A DNA stretch of 64,000 nucleotides, taken from assembly GCF_965363235.1 (NCBI RefSeq), contig NC_134843.1:67681865-67745864 (forward strand), in the 5' to 3' direction. The translations under genes were made by a program, and so were the position numbers. The notes under the pieces were generated by a model. The model worked only from the letters and a program-made list of their open reading frames with translations, was not told where the DNA came from and searched no databases. Numbering within the stretch: position 1 is the first letter of the stretch; the number at the start of each line of letters is the position of its first letter. Shown piece after piece: positions 46,961 to 59,200 of the stretch. This DNA comes from Mytilus galloprovincialis (taxonomy: Eukaryota > Mollusca > Bivalvia > Mytilida > Mytilidae).

Positions 46961-47299
46961 AATACAGATATACATATATTCAAAATGAGAAAAACAACAT
47001 CCCATTTGAATTTGTTCAATATTATTTGGCGTCTTGACAAGTTACGTGGTATGGTACCTTATGCGCATGTAGGGTGTTAACAATTAGATAAAATCAATAT
47101 AAAAAAAATCAATAGTCTTGGCCTTCTTTTTTGTAGGAATACCTGTTCAAGGTATGGAAATAGATGATGTGACGTATTTTAATGTACAATAATTAGCATC
47201 TATCGGGCTATTTAAAACATGGTTTACCTATCTTATCGAATGAAAAGAATTGAGGGGAAATTGGCCTTACCTCTTAACCAAATTAATGAAAATTGTTTA

Positions 47300-48025
47300 A
47301 AAAAAAAAGGAATATAAAGGGCAATAACTCCTAAAAGGGTCAACTGACCATTTTGGTCATGTTGACTCAATTGTAGATCTTACTCTGCTGAACATTATTG
47401 CTTTTTACAGTTTATCTCTATCTATAATAGTATTCAATATAACCACAAACGGCAAAATTTCTTTAAAAATTACAAATTTGGCCGGGGGGAGTCAGCAACC
47501 CAACAATTCATCTGAATTTCAGGGCAGAAAGAAATTGACTTGATAAACAATTCAATTTTGTCAGATTTGCTCTAAATGCTTTAGTTTCAGAGTTATAAGC
47601 CAAAATCTACATTTTACCCCTATGTTCTATTTTTAGCCATGGCGGCCATCTTGTTTGGTTGAATGGGTCATCGCACACATTTTTTAAACTAGATACCCTA
47701 GTAATTATTGTGGCTAAGATTGGTTAAATTTAGCCCAGTAGTTTTAGAGAAGATTTTTGTATAAGATTACAAAAAATTACGAAAAATTGGTAAAAAATGA
47801 CTACAAAGGGCAATAACTCCTTAAGGGGTCAACTGACCATTTTAGTCATCCTGACTTATTTGTAGATCTCTCTTTGCTGAACATTATTGCTGTTTACAGA
47901 TTATCTCTATCTATAATAATATTCAAGATAATAACCAAAAATGGCAAAATTTCGTAAAAATGACCAATTCAGGGGCAGCAACCCAACAACCGGTTAACCA
48001 ATTCATCTGAAAATTTCTGGGCAGA
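47300..48025 (+). repeat. Two tandem-like units of the 'gagggcaataactcctaa' mussel repeat
   Basis: 'aagggcaataactcctaaaa' plus 'gggtcaactgaccattttgg' occurs near 47320 and again near 47805. Each is followed by 'tgctgaacattattgctttt'-like sequence and 'tatctctatctataatagta'. 'agccatggcggccatcttgt' and 'gccgggggg' fall between. Part of the same superfamily as 31425-31955 and 45556-45790. Confidence 0.7.
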
Positions 48026-49140
48026 TAGCTCTTGTTATTCAGTGTAATAAATGTCACAAATTATGTCCGAAAATTGTTTTAAAATTGGACAGGCAACATT
48101 TGTAATTAGTATGTCACTATGTGTGGAATATAAATTTTTTCTATCTCTTGAACGAAAATTTTCAAAAAGGGAAATAACTCATTTTTTCAAAATTACATCC
48201 AGATTAGTTTGAGCATGAAATTTTCAATTGCTGGAATATGTTATATGATATAATTACCCTCAACACATCTAAAAATATTTTTTTCATAAGAACGAACTAT
48301 TTTATCATGAAAATATTCATATGACATATTTATTTACAAATAGAGCCTAACAAAGGGGGAATTTCAGGGTAAATTACTATGACTAGAATTCCTTTATTGG
48401 CAACTTTCTGCAACATTTATCCAAGAATTTTTTTGCACCATTTTGTTGACAAAACATCCATAATTTTATATTTTATAGTCTTTTATGTGAGGATTTCTGC
48501 TTTTTCTGTAAAATCAGGTGTAAAAAATGCCAAAAATCGGCAAAAATCATGCCAATTTTTGTGTTAAGTGGACCACCTTATGTATCAAAAAACTGTTTTT
48601 ATTCGAAAAATGTGTCAGTTAGCAGTTTAAATGATTGAAATGGTCTCTTATGCCAATGAAAATATCAAAAAATGTTGTGCTTTATCTCATTTTTACCATA
48701 AAATGAGATTTTAGCCATTTCTCCTTGCTATACTAATATATACATATGATGTCACGTTGTTTCCATGGCAACCAGACTATACAGATTTTTTTTCTTTATT
48801 TTTTTTCAATTTGACTGTTAGTTTGGACCATTTCAACTTAAAAAAAAGTAATCGAAAAAAATAATCTGGCCAAAATTTTTCATATTTGGTCGATTATTAC
48901 AGAGAATTGATGTTAATAAGTTTTAAAAGTAACAGATATACAAGGAGAATAAGTTAAAGCCTCCAAAAAGCAAGAGAAGCTTGATGAGTTATTTTCGTTC
49001 TTCGTGATTGGTGCATTTTCGCTATCGTAATCCACTTTTCTACAGATTTTTTTTTTTATATTTTCGTGATCCGTGATCATGGAAATTTATTTTCTGTGGT
49101 TTGTGATTGACAAAAAAATCCACTCGTGAATCGTGATGAG
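48026..49140. repeat. Probable repeat-derived non-coding block
   Basis: 'aaaagggaaataactcattt', 'agcctaacaaagggggaatt' and 'gttgtttccatggcaaccag' are phrases that I associate with a dispersed mussel repeat. The last contains a canonical RFX X-box (GTTTCCATGGCAAC, near 48759). A short poly-C tract follows at 49144-49164. No gene. Confidence 0.4.
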
Positions 49141-49329
49141 AACCCCCCCCCCCCACCCCCCCCCGTTTCAGACGCCTCAAACATGAATTGATCACTGGTA
49201 AAACTTATAACTGACTAGCTGTAGGAATTATGAATGTCAAAAAAATATAAAGTCTGGACTTCCTATCAAATAGCAAAACAGTAAAACCTCTGTTAAAAAT
49301 GTCCTATGACAGTAAGTTTCCCTAATGCT

Positions 49330-49881
49330 ATTGATTCTACACATGATATAAGCTATGCCTTACTTTAATTTCTGTCATGATTTATTTTAAAATACCTTGA
49401 TTTGATGTTAACGGTAGCAAAAATTACCACTTGACATAGTGCAAAGGGCATATCTACCCTCATATAACACACTGGCCACTTCAAAATTGCACATTATTGT
49501 ATTACAATGATTCTACACATGATATAAGCTATGCCATCACCAGCCCAGTAGTCTAACACTTCGGTGTTGACATGAATATCAATAATGTGGTCATTTTTAA
49601 AAAAATTCCTGTTTACAACACTTTGAATTTTTCGAAAAAATAAGGATTTTCTTATCCCAGGCATAGATTACCGTAGACGTATTTGGTACAACTTTTTGGA
49701 ATTTTGGATCCTCAATGCTCTTCAACTTTGTACTAGTTTGGCTTTATAAAAATATTTTGATATGAGCGTCACTGATGAGTCTTATGTAGACGAAACGCGC
49801 GTCTGGCGTACTAAATTATAATCCTGGTACCTTTGATAACTATTTACTCTAATTTCTGTCATGATTTATTTTAAAATACCT
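49330..49881. repeat. Local duplication, second copy interrupted by a mussel repeat
   Basis: 'gattctacacatgatataag' then 'ctatgcc', followed directly by 'tttctgtcatgatttatttt' and 'aaaatacctt', forms an uninterrupted segment at about 49333-49400. The same two halves recur at about 49509-49537 and 49849-49881, now separated by the repeat at 49538-49848 (atcaccagcccagtagtcta ... cgtctggcgtactaaatt ... ctttgataactattta). Confidence 0.75.
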
Positions 49882-50360
49882 TACAGAGAAAACTTAAAAG
49901 TTAATTAATGAACCATAAACATGAGGCTAAATACAATGTACATATGAGTCATGAATGAATACCCAATATCCTTTGTTTTTTTTATTATATGACAGACAAA
50001 AACTGAGAACATATTAGGGATTTGTGTACAAGGTTTGAAGTATCCAAGACTTGTACCTTTAGAAAATTCAAAGCTTTAAACAAATACTGTACAATGAAAA
50101 AATATTGGTTTATTTATTATTGTGAATGCTTGAGTATTGACAAAAATGTGAAATGTATTGAGATGAGACAAAAGTCCAGTGTCCTAGTCCATAAATCAGC
50201 ACTTATTAATAAAAAGTCACAAAAATTTATATCTAAATACTATTTTGCACAAACAGTATACCTACTGTACACATAAAAAAAGTTCAACATTTGCACAAAG
50301 TCCTTTGCACTAGTATGATAATAATATCAAAATATTGTCTGATCAGTATTATGCAATTCT

Positions 50361-52924
50361 TCAAGGGTAACTGTAAGTGTCTGGTACTTGCTACAATATA
50401 GAAAAGAAACAATCTTGAGGCAAGACAATAAAAGTATAATTACTATATGTATTACTATTTCTGATGTACTCTTTATAGACAAAGTCTTTTCCTTATCAAA
50501 TATTATTTCAAAAATCTTCCACTGAATTCTAGTTCTCAGATTGATTTGACATACCAAAACTTTGATGATACTGGTAAGAAAATAACAAAGTTAAAATTCA
50601 TGTAGATAAATTAATGAATTCTATGCGACTGTCATACATGTGAGAGGTTTAGCTATGAAAAAAACAGGTTTAATCCATCGTTTTCTACCTTAGGGATTAC
50701 ATGTACCAAGTCATTAATGTGACCTTTTTCCCATTAGTTTCAGCTTTTGATGTTACCTTTTTATAAAGGACTATTTGCTTTTGAATTTTTGTTGGTCTTA
50801 AGTTTGATTTTTTTTTTTTTTTACTTTTTATGACTTATAACCAGAAACTTACATTAGCTGTTTCTTGTTGTAAGGAAAACTGGTTACTCTCGGATTCTCT
50901 ACTATTGTCAGAGCTCGGTGTAGCCAACACATTTCCTGATGCAGTTTGATGAAGGTTTGATTGATGTTCATTGTTTTCGGTTTGATTAATTTCCTCAGAT
51001 TGCTGAGATTCATGAGTTGTGGTGAGTGAGGGTTGCTGTCTTTCCATACTTGGTGGAGGACCCTGTGTAGGATTGGTAGCATCTTCTGTATTATTTTCTC
51101 TGATGTCTTGGAATTCCCCATAAGGAGCATTAGCAACGATTTTGTGACTGTCATTATTAACTGCTTGATGGATATCAATACCATTTACAGTTGTTGGTGA
51201 AGGAGTATATCCTTCGGCTCCATTTCCTGATGATTGAGCATTGGCTTGTTGCTCTTGTGATGTTGATCTTATTGGTATGACTAAAATTAGAAATTCAAAA
51301 TAACTACTTCTACAATATAAGTTTGGGAATGGTTGCAATAATTCATGCTAACATGAATAGCACAAGCTAAATGTTTTTACTTTTTACTGTTACTACAACT
51401 GGCCTTACCGTAAATTCATCTTTTTGTGTTTAATACTAATGTTCGGATATTTCATGAGTACAGAGAAACCAAGAATTCAAATGTTCAACAGATAACATTT
51501 GGTTTATAGAAAATATACAGACTTTCACAAAACCACAAAATTTTAAAAATGCAAATTAAAATTCATCAATATTATCATGATGATGTTGAGGTCATAACCT
51601 CAACTGACTTGAAGTTTATGATTTCCCGAATTTCATCAAGGTGGGCACTTTTGTAACCCAATCTGACTGTTTTGACAAACATTAAAGGTCATTCTAATAT
51701 GTTGTTGCGACATACAGTATTTGGGGGATATTGTTTTCACACATTGCAATTATGTGAAAGAACAAACAAGTATTCAATGATCAGAGAAACTTGATGAGTG
51801 ATGAAGGCTAAATGCATGTTGGTTTTCCTGTTTAAATAGTTTTCACTAGTCATATTTTAGGGCCCTTTATAGCTAACTGTTAGATGTGAGCAAAGGCTCC
51901 GTGTTGAAGATCACACTTTGACCTATAGTGGTTTTTCTTTTACAAATTGTGACTCGGATGGAGAGCTGTCTCATTGGTACTCAAACCACATCTTCTTATA
52001 TTTATTCCCAATAACCCTGATACAAAATTTCTTTAGCATCAATTTGTAATTTCTCTTTAATACCTTTAGCCGTTGGCCTGACTCTTGTCTGTGGCTTGAG
52101 GATTTCTTTTGCAACAGGAGGATTTCTGGCTGACAAATCTGGTACGTTTGGCTGATTTGCAGCTGGTAATTCTGGAACCTCTGATCGTTGGCTAATATCA
52201 TTTACATCGGTCAGTCTATCAGGTACAGTCTGTAAGCTTTGAAAAAATGCCTCAGGAATATTCAAATTGAAATTATTCCTTGGAAGACTTTCCTTTCTTA
52301 GTTCCTTTACAGATTCTATAGAGAAATCGTCACTCATTGTTTTCGGTATTGTATCAGGATAACGATCACATGGCACTGGTGATTGAGTCTGTGGAGAGCT
52401 CGCACTGTGAACAAAACCTGATTCCAAAGCGTTTTCGTCCAAAGAATTGTCATCTTGTAAGAAATTATCAGCATTCAGAGAGTTATAAGTTTTGCTATCT
52501 GAGTGTGGCACTTTAGGTCTGTCCTTGGTCTCTATTTTATTTTCACATGTAGATGCTTTTTCAGATCCATCAATAAAAGTGTTCATAGTTAAGCCACTAG
52601 CTTGTTCACTAGCTGAATCTATATGATAGGAATTTTGTCGTCCAGCATGTTCATTCATCATTGTATCACTTTTCAAGCTTTGTGTGCCATTTCTATGCAC
52701 AACTATATTTCTATTTGATACTTGATTATCCAATGAACGACCTTCCTCTTCCTGGAATGGTGAGTTTGGCATGGAATGGCCAATTCTTGCAGAGCCATTT
52801 GAACTTTGTCTTCCAATGTCATTTTGTAATCTGCTAATTTCAATAGTATTTAAAATTTGTTCATTTTCCTCAGGATCTAGCCTGTCTCCTTTCTTACATT
52901 TGTTACATCTTGCACTAAAGATAT
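50361..52924 (-). CDS. Ser/Asn/Gln-rich protein, 3' exons (unrecognised gene)
   Basis: Exons on the minus strand: 52924-52064, 51280-50853 and probably 50390-50361. Boundaries are GT/AG (AAAG|GTATTA; AAT|GTAAGT) and phases fit (2, 1, 0), so the frame joins ...RVRPTAK to VIPIRSTSQEQQ and ends QVPDTYSYP-stop. The first exon opens IFSARCNKCKKGDRLDPEEN with one CxxC and basic residues, resembling a juxtamembrane segment. The rest (about 430 residues) is low in hydrophobics and rich in Ser, Asn, Gln, Glu and Pro, with no folded domain seen, so it is probably disordered. It could be the cytoplasmic tail of a membrane receptor (speculative). Upstream exons are not found below 64 kb. Without the splice at 52064 the frame would end at 52002 inside intron sequence. 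Confidence 0.6.
50600..50835 (+). repeat. SINE-like repeat, + copy (diverged)
   Basis: 'ctatgcgactgtcatacatg', 'gagaggtttagctatgaaaa' and a 3' end 'tgattttttttttttttact' parallel the minus-oriented copy at 9831-10100. Located in the last intron of the Ser/Asn/Gln-rich gene. Confidence 0.6.
51800..52000 (+). repeat. Mussel 'tctcattg' repeat in an intron
   Basis: 'cctgtttaaatagttttcac', 'gggccctttatagctaactg', 'gctccgtgttgaagatcaca' and 'gagctgtctcattggtactc' followed by 'aaaccacatcttctta'. It ends at the edge of the unspliced frame of the neighbouring exon. Confidence 0.8.
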
Positions 52925-53205
52925 CTGAAAAATTATAAAACTAAATTATTCAAAGTACTCCTCACTCAAATTTTGTTTTCCATAGTTCAAAATACATAAA
53001 AGTAATTATCTGAAAAAAATTAAAACAATGCAAACTGGGGGAGGGGCCAAGACTCACGTCATTTTATGTGAATGGCCTTATATATAAAAGTTATAATCCC
53101 TTGTCCAACAAATAAATCAATTTATGTATTACTATGAGTAATCTTAAAATAATCAATTGTTTCAAAAACATAATTGTATGTGCACAATTTCCCATACAGA
53201 ACTTG

Positions 53206-54320
53206 CTTACAAAAGCACATAAGTTTCACATGTGAAGCACATGAGATGCAAGTAAGAATTGTACGCAAATCAGATTGCTCACGTGTGCAGTTTGGTAGTT
53301 CATATGTGCCCACAAAAATCTAACATAATGCTCACATGTGCAATTCAAACATCAGGTGAGCTTTTATCATCCGTGTTAGTTTTATGATAGTTTTGTACTT
53401 TGAAAGTTTGTCCATTCTTCTTACCATTCAAAACTAACCTACATCATTGTTCATATGAGCTTTTTCAAAATGACATGCCCAGTCATGTACTTCCTGTAAA
53501 TTCAAATTCAAAGCATCATGGCAATTTGGAGGTGGAGGTGAAAAATTTTAAGCCATATTTTGTGCTATTTGAAGTTAATGGCATTGTTGGAATCTGATAA
53601 AACCAGTGTGGCTGTGGTTAATTATTTGTAAGTTACCATTTCTATTTCATTATGTTAATTTTTGTGTCAGATTTTGAAATATATTACAATTTTAAGTCCT
53701 TTATGGGGAATATATATGCAGGTTGCTTCAAAATAAGTACTACATGAATATATAGATTATTCCTTCTTAAACTTTCTGAAATACAACACTTATTAATCAA
53801 AGACATTCATTATGTACTAAACTTGCAAGTCCCTCAATTAGTTTTATACTGTAATATATATGTTATATGTTTTTAGTCATTATCATGATTATTGTTTAAA
53901 TAAAAAATAAAGACCAAATAATAGGAAATCATAATTAACTGACAAATAATAATTAAAGAATAACACGTTTAACATGATGTGTCAGTTATTTTATTTTCAA
54001 TTGAATTATTTAAGATTTTAATTTAAATTTGAAAATATTCCTATTTTGAAGCAGCCATTTTGTTTTGGTCAACTACTATTCACGTGTGCAACATGTGAGC
54101 AACTGCTCATATGAGCAATCTAATAAAATGCACATGTGAAACAAAAGCTCATATGAGCAGTTGCACGTGAGGTTTTTAACATGCAAATTAGGTTTGTTTC
54201 ATATGTGCAATTTTTTGCTCACAAAATACTCAACTAATTTGAATGTTAAAAACTTCATGTGCATTTGTTAATTTCTAACGTGAGCATCTTATGTGCAACA
54301 TGTTAGCACTTTTTGGTAAG
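53206..54320. mobile_element. Probable DNA element with CACATGTG/CATATG dyad arrays at both ends
   Basis: Within about 180 bp of the left end are TTTCACATGTGAAG, GCTCACGTGTGCAG, TTCATATGTGCC and GCTCACATGTGCAA. Within 270 bp of the right end are CACGTGTGCAACATGTGAGC, GCTCATATGAGCAA, GCACATGTGAAAC, GCTCATATGAGCAG, TTGCACGTGAGG, TTTCATATGTGCA, CTTCATGTGCAT and AACGTGAGC. The middle is AT-rich. Ends 'cttac.aaaag' and 'ctttttggtaag' are weakly inverted; no TSD was resolved, so limits are approximate. The 65-codon frame inside is not a gene. Confidence 0.45.
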
Positions 54321-54833
54321 GGTAATGCCGCTTAGCATGGATAAAATCTGTGAAGTTACATGCAATTTTCATTGACTGGTTTAAAGAAGATTTTTGACAG
54401 TTAATTTGAATCAAAGATATCAGACAAAACATGGCTGAATTAATGTTTGGCTTCAATATCTCATGGATTGATTTTTGACAGGGACCACACTCCTTCTAAA
54501 TCATTGAAAGGGAGAATTTCTTGTTTGCTTACAGCACTACAATATCTATTAAATACAATATTGATATTTGAACGTTTTTATCCTACTTATATCATTTGTT
54601 TTTGTTCAATGCAATAACCTTATACATGTGTAAAAAACAAAATCATACATTTTCTATTTGTCAGGCAACTGTACTTCTATCTTAACATACAGATGGGTGC
54701 GGTCCTAACCTTGACAAAAGTTAACTTGGAGTTAACTTATTGACTGCTTTCTAAGTTAACTTGAGAATTTTTAAGCAGTCAAGCAAGTTAACTTCGTCGT
54801 TTGTGGACCAGACCTACTGTCTGCTTTTTTAGG

Positions 54834-55032
54834 ACTGCTGCAGACCTATCGACAGGTCTGCTCCAGACCAGACCTGTGGACAAGTCTGCTTTTAACCAGT
54901 CCTGAGGACAGGTCTGCCCAGACCAGACCTGTGGACAAGTCTGCTTTTGACCAGTCTTGGGGACAGGTCTGCTCCTGACCAGACCTGTGGACAAGTCTGC
55001 TATTGACCAGACCTAAGGACAGGTCTGCTTGT
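54834..55032. repeat. Tandem array of GACARGTCTGC, about 25-27-bp steps
   Basis: Seven copies of GACA(A/G)GTCTGC, alternating GTGGACAAGTCTGC and GGACAGGTCTGC, each preceded by CCAGACCT or CCAGTCCT. The unit is itself an imperfect dyad (CAGACYTGT...ACARGTCTG). Frames of 68 and 71 codons on the minus strand are repeat-derived. Confidence 0.85.
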
Positions 55033-55373
55033 GACATATTATCGTGTTTAAGAGTTTTCATATCAGACTTGAGCTTTAATTAAAATATGTAAACAACATT
55101 CGCATTGTTTTTCCACAGATATTATTTATTATTTACTCGCAAGACTCTACTAGTCTATTATACAAATTCTCTTTTTTTTTTATTTGATATACATGTATTC
55201 TTAATATATAAATAAAAAAAATGGCTATACAATCACACAGAGAGTTTTTTTTTAAATTAGAAAGCGGATAGAAAGGTTATCCAACGCATCGGAACAATAT
55301 TCTTATATCACGGGATATCAACAACATTGTCGACGTTGCTTCGTTCCCCGTTTTTTACCTGTCCCTTCCTAAA

Positions 55374-55628
55374 ATGTTTATGCATAATTTATACATGCAT
55401 GGATATTTCATTGTTATTCAACTTGTTTGCATTGGATTTACTATTCTATTTTCCGCAGAACATTCTAACAGAAATTGTACAGTGTCCGTAAGCATACGGT
55501 GTGGTAAAACTATCAACAATCTCGCAAATTCGTCAGCTTTATCGAGAGATTTGTCTTTGCCGATTATGATATTGATATATGGGAATTCCCAAAATTATAC
55601 TCAATGCGAACTTAAGTTACTGAAATAG
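55374..55628 (+). CDS. Possible small secreted protein (84 aa), unrecognised
   Basis: ATG-initiated frame with a hydrophobic N-terminal segment (FIVIQLVCIGFTILFSA, about residues 12-28) resembling a signal peptide or anchor, then a polar mature part with Cys in NCTVSVSIRCG and QCELKLLK. N-glycosylation sequons are NCT, NSS and NYT. It lies inside the 7.7 kb TIR element between the GACARGTCTGC array and the satellite. The local sequence is not repetitive in the window. There is no homologue that I recognise. It may be an exon rather than a whole gene, or chance. Confidence 0.3.
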   Translation: MFMHNLYMHGYFIVIQLVCIGFTILFSAEHSNRNCTVSVSIRCGKTINNLANSSALSRDLSLPIMILIYGNSQNYTQCELKLLK

Positions 55629-56243
55629 TTGTCACTTGACGTTTAACTATAAATAAAATCAATCAACCGACAAAAATAGATAAACAGTATACTATTCCCA
55701 GAAGAGAACCTCATATACTTTGTTTTTTATTTAAAAATCATTGTAAATAGTACAAATGAATTTAGACATGTCAGTCATGTCAGTGTTGGTACTTTGATGA
55801 TGCGGCATAATAGTGTTGTTTTACACACCATCATGCACTACTATATATGTAGTGACTGTTATTATGAATAAAGAGATGAAATGCTGACACTCTCAATTTA
55901 TTCAGAATTTTTTTTGCATTAATTTAATATAAGTTTTCCAATATATTGATTATGTGTACATTTTGGGTCCTACTCAAATGTGCGCAGGAGTGCAAAGAGA
56001 GGACATTAAGACCTCGGTACAATACTATACTGGTATATAGATTTGCAAATAAAAGTGCACATAAGGTCAGTTATATTTAAATAATTTTGTTGTACAAATC
56101 AGCATGAGGTATCAAAACTACTGAAATTTTGTTGCGTATCAGTATTTTGAGTAAAAAGAGGATATGCTGGCACTCTAAATTTATGCGAGAGAAAAAAATT
56201 GTTGTTATTATATTGCAATATTGCTGTCATGGCTGTCCATTGT

Positions 56244-59200
56244 CAGGCCTCTACAATAACTTTTTTTATACGACCGCAAAATTTGAAAAAATTTTCGTCG
56301 TATATTGCTATCACGTTGGCGTCGTCGTCGTCGTCGTCGTCGTCGTCCGAATACTTTTAGTTTTCGCACTCTAACTTTAGTAAAAGTGAATGGAAATCTA
56401 TGAAATTTTAACACAAGGTTTATGACCACAAAAGGAAGGTTGGTATTGATTTTGGGAGTTTTGGTCCCAACATTTTAGGAATTAGGGGCCAAAAAGGGCC
56501 CAAATAAGCATTTTCTTGGTTTTCGCACTATAACTTTAGTTTAAGTTAATAGAAATCTATGAAATTTTGACACAAGGTTTATGACCACAAAAGAACGGTT
56601 GGGATTGATTTTGGGAGTTTTGGTTTCAACAGTTTAGGAATTAGGGGCCAAAAAAGGGCCCAAATAAGCATTATTCTTGGTTTTCGCACAATAACTTTAG
56701 TTTAAGTGAATAGAAATCAATGAAATTTAAACACAATGTTAATGACTACAAAAGGAATGTTGGTATTGATTTTGGGAGTTTAGGTCCCAACAGTTTAGGA
56801 ATTAGGGTCAAAAAAGGGACCCAAATAAGCATTTTTCTTGGTTTTCGCACCATAATGTTAGTATAAGTAAATAGAAATCTATGAAATTTAAACACAAGGT
56901 TTATGACCATAAAAGGAAGGTTGGTATTGATTTTTGGAGTTTTGGTCCCAACAGAATAAGGGGCCCAAAGGGTCCAAAATTAAACTTTGTTTGATTTCAT
57001 CAAAATTGAATAATTGGGGTTCTTTGATATGCCGAATCTAACTGTCATGACTGTTTTTGCAGATTCTTAACTTTTGGTCCCGTTTTCAAATTGGTCTACA
57101 TTAAGGTCCAAAGGGTCCAAAATTAAACTTAGTTTGATTTTGACAAAAATGAATCAGTTAGGTTCTTTGATACGCTGAATCTAAAAATGTACTTAGATTC
57201 TTGATTATTGGCCCAGTTTTCAAGTTGGTCCAAATCGGGGTCCAAAATTAAACTTTGTTTGATTTCATCAAAAATTGAATAAATGGGGTTCTTTGATATA
57301 CCAAATCTAACTGTGTATGTAGATTCTTCATTTTTGGTCCTGTTTTCAAATTGGTCTACACTAAAGTCCAAAGGGTCCAAAATTAAACTTAGTCTGATTT
57401 TAACAAAAATTGAAATCTTGGGGTTCTTTGATATGCTGAATCCAAAAATGTACTTAGATTTTTTATTATGGGCCCAGTTTGCAAGTTGGTCCAAATCAGG
57501 ATCTAAAATTATTGTATTAAGTATTGTGCAATAGCAAGTCTTTTCAATTGCACAGTATTGCGCAATGGCAAGAAATATCTAATTGCACAATATTGTGAAA
57601 TAGCAAATTTTTTTTTAATTAGAGTTATCTTTCTTTGTCCAGAATAGTAAGCAAGAAATATCTAATTGCAAAATATTGTGCAATAGCAAGATTTTTTTTT
57701 TAATTGGAGTTATCTTTCTTTGTCCAGAATCAACCTAAATCTTTGTTATATAAAATATACAATGTATATTCACTTTTTACTACCAACTGATAAATTAAAA
57801 TAATCTTTACCATTCAGTGATAACAAGCAGTTTTTTTACATCTTAATATTTTATGATGTATTTAAATGAGTAGTTATTGTTGCAAACTCCATTAGAAATT
57901 TTAATTGAGATTAGTTTTGGAATAAGGGAAAGGGGGATGTGATTAAAAAAATTGGGTTCAATTTTTCTAATTTGAAATTTCATAAATAAAAAAGAAAATT
58001 TCTTCAAACATTTTTTTGAGAGGATTAATATTCAACAGCATAGAGAATTGCTCTAAGAGAAAACAAAAATTTTAAGTTCATTTGAACACATTCATTCTGT
58101 GTCAGAAACCTATGCTGTGTCAACTATTTAATCACAATCCAAATTTAGAGCTGAATCCAGCTTGAATGTTGTGTCCATACTTGCCCCAACCGTTCAGGGT
58201 TCAACCTATGCGGTCGTATAAAGCTACGCCCTGTAGGACAAGTACATACCAAAATTTACTTGTCCGAATTAAATTGTTACTTGTCCAAAAAATTTCTATT
58301 AAAGATAAACTTTTAGTTGATTAAAGGAGCAAAACAAATTTAAACAATATAACAGAATTTGATGTAACTATTTCTTTTAAAATTCTCAAAAATATGAGTC
58401 AAGTAAAACTGCGAAACTAGTCATGTCACAAGAATTAGGTTCTAGTTTTCATCAATTCCAGTCTCATCAGACTCTAAACATGAGGCACCATCTGATAGGC
58501 CTGTACACTCATTATGTATTCTGGTTTTTTTTTAAGTTGAAAAAAGTTTATTCAAATTCAATCAATAAAATCAAAAAAGAAGATGAGCCATTATAAGGTG
58601 TGATTGCCAATGAGACAACTCTCTGCAAGAGACCAAATGACACAGAAACTAACAACTATAGGTTACCATATTGCAAGTATTGTTTTTTTCTACTCAAATA
58701 TGATTTTGTGAATTTTATGGTAAATAAAAAAAATGTTTTTGTGAAAAATATTACCGGTATGGTATTTATTATAAGGAACAGAATAAGGTAGCAAAATGAG
58801 GTACTGTTTTGTCTTGGTCCCAAATTTCTCCTGCCTTGTCAAACTGTCTATCAATCATGTCTACTAAATATGTCTCCTACGGTGCCAAACTGTCTATTAA
58901 ACTTGGAGCTGAATCTTTCAGGTGACGAACTGTCCTGTAAAGTTACCTTATCTACAAAGCACATCATTGATTCGGATCAGTAAGACTAGTTTCCGAGAAA
59001 AGTATACCTTTTACCTGGTAAAAAGTACCTGATAAACAACCAGTTAAAAATTATCGATTGCAAGTAAACATGTTGATGAAAAAGGTTTTGCAATTGAATA
59101 AACAGAATTCAGAAACATGTCAAAATAATATTTGTTTTCTTGTTTTTTGTTTATAATTACTTTGTTCATCAAAGTTGGATTGAACTTATTTTCAACAGAA

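Noticed and set aside
54788..55061. 68- and 71-codon repetitive proteins (-)
   Set aside because: They follow the GACARGTCTGC tandem array exactly; no start or splice context.
57129..57534. 121-codon (-) and 83-codon (+) frames
   Set aside because: They are translations of the tandem 'gggtccaaaattaaactt' part of a mobile element.
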